The notes under the pieces: model-generated
The model's input: only the letters and a program-made list of their open reading frames with translations
Databases searched by the model: none
Told to the model about the DNA's origin: nothing
Program-made: the position numbers and the translations under genes
Shown here: positions 17,661 to 25,376 of the stretch, one piece after another
Layout of the letters: each line of letters begins with the position of its first letter
How positions within the stretch are numbered: the first letter of the stretch is position 1
From: a virus
Strand: one strand, 5' to 3'
Virus record (IMG/VR): IMGVR_UViG_3300046003_004487
Span: 1-45,631 of that record
Length of the DNA stretch: 45,631 bases

Positions 17661-18908
17661 ATGAAAATATTTGTACAGATAGCTTCCTATCGTGACCCCC
17701 AACTTATTCCAACATTAGATAGTATGTTGGAAAATGCTAAAAGACCTAAGAACTTAAGAATAGGTATATGTCGCCAATATCACCCTGAAGATGGGTTTGA
17801 TAATTTAGAGAAATTTAAAAAAGACAAACGATTTAGAGTTAAGGATGTTTTATATTCTGACGCTAAAGGTGTTTGTTGGGCAAGAAATCAAGTACAACAA
17901 TTATACGATGGTGAGGAATATACTCTTCAAATAGATTCTCATATGAGATTTGAAAAAGATTGGGACGATACATTAATCAAAATGATTAAACAACTTCAAA
18001 AGAAAGGATTTAACAAACCTTTATTAACAGGATATGTTTCTTCATTTGACCCTGATAATGACCCGGCAGGGAGAGTTAGAGACCCATGGAGAATGTCGTT
18101 TGACAGATTTATACCAGAAGGTGCTGTCTTCTTCTTACCTGAAACAATTCCGGGGTGGGAAAAACTTAAACAACCAATTACTTCTCGTTTTTATTCTGCT
18201 CACATGGCGTTCACATTAGGTCAATTTAGTGTTGAGGTTCAACACGACCCTGAGTTTTATTTTCATGGTGAAGAAATTTCCATAGCAGTTAGAGCATTTA
18301 CTCACGGATATGATTTATTCCACCCACATAAAACAGTTATTTGGCATGAGTATACTCGTAAAGGTAGGGTAAAACAATGGGATGACGATAAAGAGTGGGG
18401 TAAAAAGAATGAGTTATCTCACAAAAAGAATAGACAACTTTTTGGAATGGATGGTGAAGAAGTTAATATGGATTTTAGTAAGTATGGATTTGGAACTGAA
18501 AGAACATTAAAAGATTATGAAATTTATTCAGGTCTTAAATTTTCAAATAGAGCTGTTCAACAATATACTTTAGATAAAAAATACGCACCAAATCCTACTA
18601 TATTTGAGACTGAAGAAGAATGGTTGGCAAGTTTCGCTAGTATTTTCAAACATTGTATTGATATCTCATTTAAACAAGTTCCGGAAAAAGATTACGAATT
18701 TTGGGTTGTTGCATTCCACGATGAAAAAGATGAAACTCTTTATAGAAAAGATGCTGACATCAATGAAATAAACGGTATGATGAAAGACCCTGATGGGTAT
18801 TGTAAAGTTTGGAGAGATTTCCAAACAACATCTAAACCAAAATATTGGGTTGTATGGCCTTATAGCACATCAAAAGGATGGTGTGATAGATTAACTGGTA
18901 ATTTATAA
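17661..18908 (+). CDS. GT60-type polypeptide GlcNAc-transferase
   Basis: A 415-residue protein that fits the GlcNAc (PF11397/GT60) family. The N-terminus 'FVQIASYRDPQLIPTLDSML' (4-23) and 'NLRIGICRQYHPEDG' (31-45) are its signature. 'GVCWARNQVQQLYDGEEYTL' leads into the metal-binding 'QIDSHMRFEKDWD' with D92-S-H94. 'WHEYTRKGR' further on is also typical. Characterised members add GlcNAc to hydroxyproline of Skp1 or to Thr of mucin-like proteins in protists. No signal peptide is seen. It is separated by only 3 nt from the next gene and lies downstream of the Thr/Pro-repeat gene. Thr side chains of phage mucin-like domains are therefore the suggested acceptor; no prolyl hydroxylase is visible in the window. 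Confidence 0.8.
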   Translation: MKIFVQIASYRDPQLIPTLDSMLENAKRPKNLRIGICRQYHPEDGFDNLEKFKKDKRFRVKDVLYSDAKGVCWARNQVQQLYDGEEYTLQIDSHMRFEKDWDDTLIKMIKQLQKKGFNKPLLTGYVSSFDPDNDPAGRVRDPWRMSFDRFIPEGAVFFLPETIPGWEKLKQPITSRFYSAHMAFTLGQFSVEVQHDPEFYFHGEEISIAVRAFTHGYDLFHPHKTVIWHEYTRKGRVKQWDDDKEWGKKNELSHKKNRQLFGMDGEEVNMDFSKYGFGTERTLKDYEIYSGLKFSNRAVQQYTLDKKYAPNPTIFETEEEWLASFASIFKHCIDISFKQVPEKDYEFWVVAFHDEKDETLYRKDADINEINGMMKDPDGYCKVWRDFQTTSKPKYWVVWPYSTSKGWCDRLTGNL

Positions 18909-18911
18909 AAT

Positions 18912-19589
18912 ATGGACATAATTGGGGATGGGATGATTGCAGAATCTTTTAAAAATTATAATTTTAAATCTGTATGTGTTTTTGCTTCAGGGGTTGCGGA
19001 TTCAACAGAAAATGATATTTTAAAATATAAAAAAGAATATGATTTACTAAAACAAGTTTTAAAAAAAAATCAGAACAATTTGATAATATATTTTAGTACG
19101 TTAAGTGTGTTAAGGTATGATTACACAAATTATGTTATGCATAAATTATTTATTGAATCATATATTGAAAATAATTCAAATAATTTTTTGATTTTAAGAT
19201 TACCTAATATTATTGGTAGAACAAAAAACACAAAACAATTAGTACCATTTATGTATAATTCATTATTAAATAAAAAAGTTATACAAATAAAAAACGGTAC
19301 TTATAGAGATTTAATAGATGTTGAAGATTTACCAAAAATTGTTGATTTTTTAATTAATAAAAAAATAAATGGTAAAATTAACGTTACTTTAGGTAACAAA
19401 ATTAAAGTAGTTGATATTGTTAATTATTTAATTGAAATAAATAAAATAAGTGATTATCAAATTGAAATGTTAGAAGATAATGAAACTATTTTATTTGAAA
19501 ACCATATTGATAAATTTTACAATGATTTAGACATTAAAAATTTAAATACTAATCCGCATAAAATTATAAAAAAATATTATAAAAAATGA
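18912..19589 (+). CDS. Short NAD-dependent epimerase/dehydratase-like (SDR) protein
   Basis: A 225-residue protein resembling extended SDR sugar-nucleotide epimerases or reductases. It has a nucleotide-binding turn 'IIGDGMIAESF' (G5-x-G7-x-x-A10), a catalytic 'Y-x3-K' pair (Y74, K78) preceded by 'FSTLSV', and 'ILRLPNIIGR' plus 'RDLIDVEDLPKIVDFL', which match the usual downstream motifs. It is shorter than typical members (280-340 residues), with a reduced N-terminal region. It probably alters a sugar nucleotide used by the transferases on either side. The stop overlaps the next start by 4 nt. Confidence 0.7.
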   Translation: MDIIGDGMIAESFKNYNFKSVCVFASGVADSTENDILKYKKEYDLLKQVLKKNQNNLIIYFSTLSVLRYDYTNYVMHKLFIESYIENNSNNFLILRLPNIIGRTKNTKQLVPFMYNSLLNKKVIQIKNGTYRDLIDVEDLPKIVDFLINKKINGKINVTLGNKIKVVDIVNYLIEINKISDYQIEMLEDNETILFENHIDKFYNDLDIKNLNTNPHKIIKKYYKK

Positions 19590-22108
19590 AATTAATTGTC
19601 TTGGCCTACACTTCAAAAAATTATATGAGTGAAAAGTTATATATACCATTTGACCCAATACAATCAGATAGAGCTGATTTAACTAGAAAATTACCATGTA
19701 TGGATACTTGGGTATCTAAATTAAAGGATAAAAATATTGAAGTTATTTTTTTTGATGGAGACAATCCGGAAGTATCTTTTGATGAAAAAAATCAAATTTT
19801 ACATTTAACCGAAACCGACACATACGACTATTATTATTTACATCATCAAAAAAAACCATCTAATATGGTTAAAAAACTTCAAGGGGCTATAACATGGTTA
19901 TTAAAAAATAGAGAATTTGATTATATTTTAAGAGTTGACGATGGTACCTATGTTAATTCATTTGTTTTAGAGAAATATTTTAACGAAATTATTGATAAAG
20001 ACATTATATGGTCCGGACAAGGTGGTGGAGGAGGAATATTCTTCAGTAAAAAAATATGTGAAGAAATTTTAAATATACATGATGAAACTAATCATTTGGA
20101 AGATGCCACATTAATGCAACACTTTTCAAAAATACCGGAAGTTAAATTTCATATAATAGACACTATGTCTGCTTTTTATAATTTAGGTGAAAAAAATCTA
20201 ACAATTCATTATTCAACGGGTAAACGAATGTATTATTGTGATTTTATTATTAGTAATTACTATAATAATTTAAAAACTAATAGAAAAGTTATTCTAAATT
20301 ATGAATGGTCTTCAGGTATTGAATTAAATACTAATAGAGTTAGTGGTACAGAGGGTAAGACAGGTGCTTGGTATGGGTTAGACCGAGATAAAAATAATTG
20401 GGAATACTATGGTGGTTATGCTAGAAGTATATCTGATATATATGATAGAACAATAACATATGGTGATGAAGTTATACAAAATTTATGTGTTTTTAATTTC
20501 AAAAATCCCCATGACCTAAAAATTAAAAACACATTTAATAATTTACTTAAAACAATAGTAAAAGACGGTGAAATTAATATCTTTTTTAGTTTAAATGATG
20601 GTGTTATAACTAATGAAAATACTTATAATATTATTTTAAAAATGATTAAAAATTTAAATTATGAATATGAAATTTTAAATGATGTGAATTTTAAAGAATA
20701 TACTCAAGCTCAATATATCCAACCGGACGAAAAAGGATTAATTATTAGAATTTTAAAAACAAATAAAATTAAAAAAATTTACATCGCACAATATTACACA
20801 AGTAATTTAACTCATGGACCATTTGCTGAAAAAATAAATAAGAAATATTGTGATGAAAATGGATATGGATATTTTTGTGAAAAATCAAATCAAACAATAA
20901 CGGATTACATAAATGGTGCTGCACCTACTTGGTACAAACCAAAGTTAATATTAGACGTTATTGAAAATTTTGACCCTGAATATATACTATTTTTAGATAC
21001 GGATGCTATAATATCTGATTTTAATATTAGAATTGAAGAATTTATTGACAAAGATTATAATTTTATTGCCTCATTAGATGAAAGCACTCATAGTCTAATG
21101 AATGCTGGAGTATTTTTAATAAAAAATAATGAATGGGGTAAAAAATTTCTTAATGATTGGGCTTTTTGTTGTAAAACCCTAAAACCTATTGATTGTGAAT
21201 TAAGACCTGAAGTTGGTGAACATGATTTAAATCATGAAGGATTTTATTCTAACAGATTATGGATGGACCAAACCGCATTAACTCATTTATATAAAGATAG
21301 AGGTGAGTATGTTAGTAAAATGAAAATTATTTCAAATAGAAGTTTTAATTGGAATAAATATAATGATAATAATTTTATTTTTCATGCGTATGCGTATGGT
21401 AGTATTAAAAATAGAACAATAGATAAGATTCATAATAAAATTTTTAATATAAACGAAAATTATGATTATTCAAAATTAAGTGGTTTAGCAGAAAAATATA
21501 CGACAGATAAACATTATGGACATGATTTTTTTGATAAAGTTTATCAACTTGAATTTGATAAAATCAAAGAATCTGCAAAAAAAGTTGTTGAATTAGGTGT
21601 TCATGAAGGACAATCAATTAACATATGGAGAGAATTTTTCACTAATGCGGAAATAATAGGTGTTGATTTTGAAATGAATAGGGCTAATATTGATGATTTT
21701 AATCGAGTTAAATTATTAGAATTTAATGTTAATGTTGGTAATACTTTAATCGAGTTTTCAAATGATAATGTGGATATAGATTTATTTATTGACGATGGAA
21801 GTCACGCAATGAAAGACCAACAAGTTGTTTTAGCTAAATTATTTAAAAGTATAAAAAGTGGTGGTATGTACGTATTAGAAGATTTACATACAAGTGTTAG
21901 TGTAAAGAATGATGTTAATTCAATATGGAAATCTGAAAAAAATACGATAACACTTGATATGTTAGAAATGTTTAATAAAACAGGTAAACTAGTTTCAGAT
22001 TATATGACAGATGAAGAATGTGATTATCTTGAAAAAAATATTGAATCGTGTGAAATTTTTAAACTTAAACCTGAATGGAGTTATACCAGTATAATTAGAA
22101 AAAAATAA
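19586..22108 (+). CDS. Triple-domain enzyme: GT31-like + GT34-like + methyltransferase
   Basis: An 840-residue fusion. Residues 1-225 resemble GT31/Fringe-type transferases ('DYILRVDDGTYVN' with D118-D119, then a Gly-rich 'GQGGGGGIFFS'). Residues ~395-615 resemble GT34 galactosyl/mannosyltransferases ('KIYIAQYYTSN', 'PTWYKPKLILDVI', 'YILFLDTDAIISDF' with the DTD at about 471, and 'MNAGVFLIKN'). Residues ~625-840 form a class I methyltransferase like macrolide/aminocoumarin sugar O-methyltransferases ('VVELGVHEGQSINIWREFF', 'LFIDDGSHAMKDQQ', 'GGMYVLEDLHTS'). The segment between the first two domains (about 230-390) is not recognised. A two-sugar extension followed by methyl capping by one polypeptide is plausible. 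It is coupled to the SDR gene upstream and 1 nt from the next gene. Confidence 0.75.
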   Translation: MKLIVLAYTSKNYMSEKLYIPFDPIQSDRADLTRKLPCMDTWVSKLKDKNIEVIFFDGDNPEVSFDEKNQILHLTETDTYDYYYLHHQKKPSNMVKKLQGAITWLLKNREFDYILRVDDGTYVNSFVLEKYFNEIIDKDIIWSGQGGGGGIFFSKKICEEILNIHDETNHLEDATLMQHFSKIPEVKFHIIDTMSAFYNLGEKNLTIHYSTGKRMYYCDFIISNYYNNLKTNRKVILNYEWSSGIELNTNRVSGTEGKTGAWYGLDRDKNNWEYYGGYARSISDIYDRTITYGDEVIQNLCVFNFKNPHDLKIKNTFNNLLKTIVKDGEINIFFSLNDGVITNENTYNIILKMIKNLNYEYEILNDVNFKEYTQAQYIQPDEKGLIIRILKTNKIKKIYIAQYYTSNLTHGPFAEKINKKYCDENGYGYFCEKSNQTITDYINGAAPTWYKPKLILDVIENFDPEYILFLDTDAIISDFNIRIEEFIDKDYNFIASLDESTHSLMNAGVFLIKNNEWGKKFLNDWAFCCKTLKPIDCELRPEVGEHDLNHEGFYSNRLWMDQTALTHLYKDRGEYVSKMKIISNRSFNWNKYNDNNFIFHAYAYGSIKNRTIDKIHNKIFNINENYDYSKLSGLAEKYTTDKHYGHDFFDKVYQLEFDKIKESAKKVVELGVHEGQSINIWREFFTNAEIIGVDFEMNRANIDDFNRVKLLEFNVNVGNTLIEFSNDNVDIDLFIDDGSHAMKDQQVVLAKLFKSIKSGGMYVLEDLHTSVSVKNDVNSIWKSEKNTITLDMLEMFNKTGKLVSDYMTDEECDYLEKNIESCEIFKLKPEWSYTSIIRKK

Positions 22109-22109
22109 T

Positions 22110-23792
22110 ATGAATAGTAATGTGACAATAGTTACCGGTCTTTGGGATTTAGGTCGCGGTAATCTTGATGGTTGGGGTAAAAGAGATTTTTCAAATTACA
22201 AAACAAAGTTTTTTGAAATGTTAGAAACAAATGTTCAAATGTGTATTTGGATTCCCCAAGAATTAGAAGAAGAAGTATTAAAAATTAGAGGCGATAAACC
22301 TACTAAAATATTTATTAAGAATGTTGAGGATTTTGAAGTTTGGAATCCTTTTTTTGAAGATATTCAAAAAATTAGAATCCAAGATAGTTGGAAAAATTTT
22401 GCAGGATGGTTATCTGAATCTCCTCAAGCCGGGTTAAAATATTATAACCCAATGATGTTTACTAAATTTTTTATGTTAAATGATTCCGCAATTGTGAATC
22501 CATTTAATAGTGAATATTTCTTTTGGGTTGATGGTGGATTAACTAATACGGTTAATCGAGGTTATTTTAGTCACGATAATGTATTAGATAATTTGGAAAA
22601 TTATGTTCGATTTAACAATAATAAATTTATTCAGATATCATATCCTTATGATGGTAATGTAGAGATTCATGGATTTGAAAGAAAGGATATGGCTCGTTAT
22701 TGTAATACCGATTACGTTAGTTATGTGTGTCGAGGCGGTTTTTTTGGTGGGAGTAAAGATAACATTCACCAAATGAATGACTATTATTATTCAGTAATGC
22801 ACGATACGTTAAAAGAAGGGTTAATGGGTGCCGACGAATGTTTATTTACAATACTTTCTTATAAACATAAAGATTTAATATATAGATTTGAAATTGAGGG
22901 TAATGGTTTAGTTTGGCCGTTCTTTGAAGAGTTAAAAAAATACACAAAAGATTTTATACAAAATAATAAAACACAACCAAGTACTGATAATGTTGGGTTA
23001 TATGTTATAACATTTAACTCACCTAAACAATTAGAAGTGTTAATACAATCTATGTTAGATTATGACAAAGATTTTATAGAAAAACCTAAAAAATATTTAT
23101 TAAATAATTCAACTGATTTAACAACAACCCCAAGATATATTGAACTATGTGAACAATATGGGTTTGAACACATTAAAAAAGATAACATTGGTATAGTTGG
23201 TGGTCGTATTTTTGTTGCTGACCATTTTGATAAAACAAATCACGATTATTATTTTTGGTTTGAGGATGATATGGCATTTTATCCTAAAAAAAATGAGACT
23301 TGTAAAAATGGGTTTAATAGATGGGTACCAAATTTATATAACAAATCTTTAGAAATAATTAAAAAAGAAAATTTTGATTTTTTAAAACTTAATTTTACCG
23401 AGTTTTTTGGTGATAATAGTACTCAATGGAGTTGGTATAATGTTCCACAAGATTTCAGACAAAGACATTGGCCTAATAACCCTAAATTGCCTGAACATGG
23501 ATTAGACGCAAACTCACCTAAAACAAAATTTGAGAACATTAAGTCTTATAAAGGACTTCCATATGCAACTGGTGAGGTCTATGTGTGTAATTGGCCAATT
23601 GTTGTTGGTAGAGAAGGAAACTATAAATGTTTTTTAGAAACAAAATGGTCTCATCCTTTTGAACAAACTTTAATGTCATATGTTTACCAAGAAACTGTCA
23701 TGGGTAACATTAAACCTGGCTTATTACTATTAACTCCAACAGAACACGATAGATTTGAACATTATGATGGTTCATTAAGAAAAGAAAGTTAA
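22110..23792 (+). CDS. YibB/HtrL-like domain fused to a GT-A (GT2-like) domain
   Basis: A 560-residue two-domain protein. Residues 1-285 resemble the YibB/HtrL family ('TIVTGLWDLGRGNLDGWGKR' at the N-terminus, 'MCIWIPQELEEEVL', 'NPMMFTKFFMLNDS', 'FFWVDGGL', 'RGGFFGGSKD'), which are GT-A-like proteins found in polysaccharide loci. Residues ~295-560 form a second GT-A domain: 'GLYVITFNSPKQLEVLIQSM' at the start and 'YYFWFEDDMAFYP' near 380, with the acidic EDD replacing the usual DxD. It is the last gene of the plus-strand glycan run, 1 nt after the preceding stop. It probably contributes two transferase steps. Confidence 0.7.
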   Translation: MNSNVTIVTGLWDLGRGNLDGWGKRDFSNYKTKFFEMLETNVQMCIWIPQELEEEVLKIRGDKPTKIFIKNVEDFEVWNPFFEDIQKIRIQDSWKNFAGWLSESPQAGLKYYNPMMFTKFFMLNDSAIVNPFNSEYFFWVDGGLTNTVNRGYFSHDNVLDNLENYVRFNNNKFIQISYPYDGNVEIHGFERKDMARYCNTDYVSYVCRGGFFGGSKDNIHQMNDYYYSVMHDTLKEGLMGADECLFTILSYKHKDLIYRFEIEGNGLVWPFFEELKKYTKDFIQNNKTQPSTDNVGLYVITFNSPKQLEVLIQSMLDYDKDFIEKPKKYLLNNSTDLTTTPRYIELCEQYGFEHIKKDNIGIVGGRIFVADHFDKTNHDYYFWFEDDMAFYPKKNETCKNGFNRWVPNLYNKSLEIIKKENFDFLKLNFTEFFGDNSTQWSWYNVPQDFRQRHWPNNPKLPEHGLDANSPKTKFENIKSYKGLPYATGEVYVCNWPIVVGREGNYKCFLETKWSHPFEQTLMSYVYQETVMGNIKPGLLLLTPTEHDRFEHYDGSLRKES

Positions 23793-23838
23793 TTTGTTTA
23801 TTTTTGTAAAGCAAAGTATTTATAAATAAAAACAATAG

Positions 23839-24675
23839 ATGGATTTTTTTATTAAGAAAAACGCAACCTTACCGGTATTAAAATTACAAGTGGTTAAAGA
23901 CGGAAGAAGCGACTATAATAAGTTTATGGATATGATTGAAGAATCTGCCATTTTCTTCTCAATGGTTGATGTAGAAACCGGTATTCCAAAAATAAGTTCA
24001 AGACCTGCAGGGTTTGTTGAAAAAACTTTTGTTGACTTGAATGCTGGTCCTGAATATTACATATATTATCAGTTTACTCCAAGAGATACTAATAGAGTTG
24101 GTAGATACGCTGGTCAATTTATGTTAAGAAATTCCGATGGAGTTCTTATATTACCAATACGCGAAGATTTATTTATAAATGTACAAGATTCTTTTATTGC
24201 TGATGATTTAGTTTATGATAGTTGTTACGTATCAGAATTCCCTTGTTGTATCAATGGTCCTTATACTACAACAACAACTACAGAATGTTGTCCTTGTACC
24301 ACAACGACTACCACAATTAATCATACTACAACTACAACAACAATTAATCATACAACCACAACAACAACAAGTTCTCCTACGCCTACTCAAACTGAAACAC
24401 CTACGCCGACGCCAACTGAAACTTCTACTCCGACGCCAACTGAAACACCTACGCCGACGCCAACTGAAACTTCTACGCCGACGCCAACTGAAACTTCTAC
24501 TCCGACGCCAACTGAAACTTCTACTCCGACGCCAACTGAAACTTCTACTCCGACGCCAACAGAAACACCTACACCTACTCAAACACCTACATCAACACCA
24601 TCTATATCATATCTTTTACAAGATGATTTATTTTATCTTTTACAAGATGATTTAAGTAAAATAATTATAACATAA
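23839..24675 (+). CDS. Virion-type protein with Thr/Pro-Glu repeat tail
   Basis: A 278-residue protein. Residues 1-135 form a folded domain beginning 'MDFFIKKNATLPVLKLQVVK', typical of short phage structural proteins that resemble baseplate upper or fibre adaptor domains. I do not assign a firm family. Residues ~137-178 are Thr runs broken by Cys-Cys and 'INH'. Residues ~180-255 are 'TPTPTETS' repeats (24-bp DNA units). The last ~20 residues repeat 'LLQDDL' twice. The leader holds TATTTAT at 23817, 15 nt from the ATG. The Thr-rich tail would be extended and is another likely O-glycosylation target. Confidence 0.65.
   Translation: MDFFIKKNATLPVLKLQVVKDGRSDYNKFMDMIEESAIFFSMVDVETGIPKISSRPAGFVEKTFVDLNAGPEYYIYYQFTPRDTNRVGRYAGQFMLRNSDGVLILPIREDLFINVQDSFIADDLVYDSCYVSEFPCCINGPYTTTTTTECCPCTTTTTTINHTTTTTTINHTTTTTTSSPTPTQTETPTPTPTETSTPTPTETPTPTPTETSTPTPTETSTPTPTETSTPTPTETSTPTPTETPTPTQTPTSTPSISYLLQDDLFYLLQDDLSKIIIT
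24403..24570 (+). repeat. 7 x 24-bp tandem repeat (TPTPTET-S/P)
   Basis: Seven consecutive 24-bp units, ACGCCGACGCCAACTGAAAC followed by TTCT or ACCT, with a few synonymous changes. Each encodes eight residues of the Thr/Pro/Glu tail. Confidence 0.9.
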
Positions 24676-24699
24676 ACTATTTATTAATAAAAAAAAAAC

Positions 24700-25278
24700 A
24701 TGCCTGATTTACCAATAGCATTATTGCCCGAAATAACCGGAATAACAACAGACACTTTATTTGTGGTATCTGACGGTGGTACAACATATAAAGTTAAAGC
24801 AGGAAATACTTCCGGAGATGCCGCTCATGGTCAATTTTTATCAACTGTTGACCAATTTATTACAGGAACCACATCTCAATCATATATAATGAGTGCAGAT
24901 ACTGTAATTGATTCTGAGGGAGTTACAGTTGTTGATGGTAGTAAATTTACATTTTTATCTGGTGGAACTTATAATTTCTCCTTTTCATCTCAATTAATAA
25001 AAACAACAGGTGCTGGTGCATACACTATTAGTATATGGTTAAATCAAAATGGGAATCCAATTATTGACAGTACCGGTGACGTAGTACTTGCTGGTACACC
25101 AATATCATCTCCATTAATTGCGGCATGGACTTATCTTTTAACAGTGGAATCAGGTGATAATGTTGAGTTAGTGTGGTCTTCAGATGTTGCTGATGTTAAG
25201 TTATATGCGATACCAATAAGAAGTAATCCATCTAGACCGACAAGTCCATCTGTATCTGTGATAATAACACAATTATAA
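24700..25278 (+). CDS. Beta-rich virion decoration/fibre-head protein
   Basis: A 192-residue protein. The N-terminus 'PDLPIALLPEITGITTDTLF' is a typical phage structural opening, in which short proteins state a list of parameters and attach to a fibre. Residues ~75-190 have the pattern of a TNF/C1q-like jelly roll: 'GTYNFSFSSQLIKT', 'TISIWLNQNGNPI', 'LTVESGDNVELVWSS', and the C-terminal 'PSVSVIITQL'. This arrangement is common in trimeric phage head or tail decoration domains. The leader holds TATTTAT at 24678, 15 nt from the ATG. The exact site on the virion is unknown. Confidence 0.65.
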   Translation: MPDLPIALLPEITGITTDTLFVVSDGGTTYKVKAGNTSGDAAHGQFLSTVDQFITGTTSQSYIMSADTVIDSEGVTVVDGSKFTFLSGGTYNFSFSSQLIKTTGAGAYTISIWLNQNGNPIIDSTGDVVLAGTPISSPLIAAWTYLLTVESGDNVELVWSSDVADVKLYAIPIRSNPSRPTSPSVSVIITQL

Positions 25279-25376
25279 TATAAAATTGATTTATTAATTA
25301 ATATCATTTATATTTATAGAAACAAGACAAACCTGATTTATGTCAGAGCCAATATGTCATTCTAAAAAATATATTT

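Noticed and set aside
24215-24655. Leu/Gln/Arg-rich plus-strand frame and Arg/Ser/Cys-rich minus-strand frame over the 24-bp repeats
   Set aside because: Both exist only because the repeat unit is a multiple of three without stops; the frame from 23839 has a folded N-terminal domain and a proper leader.
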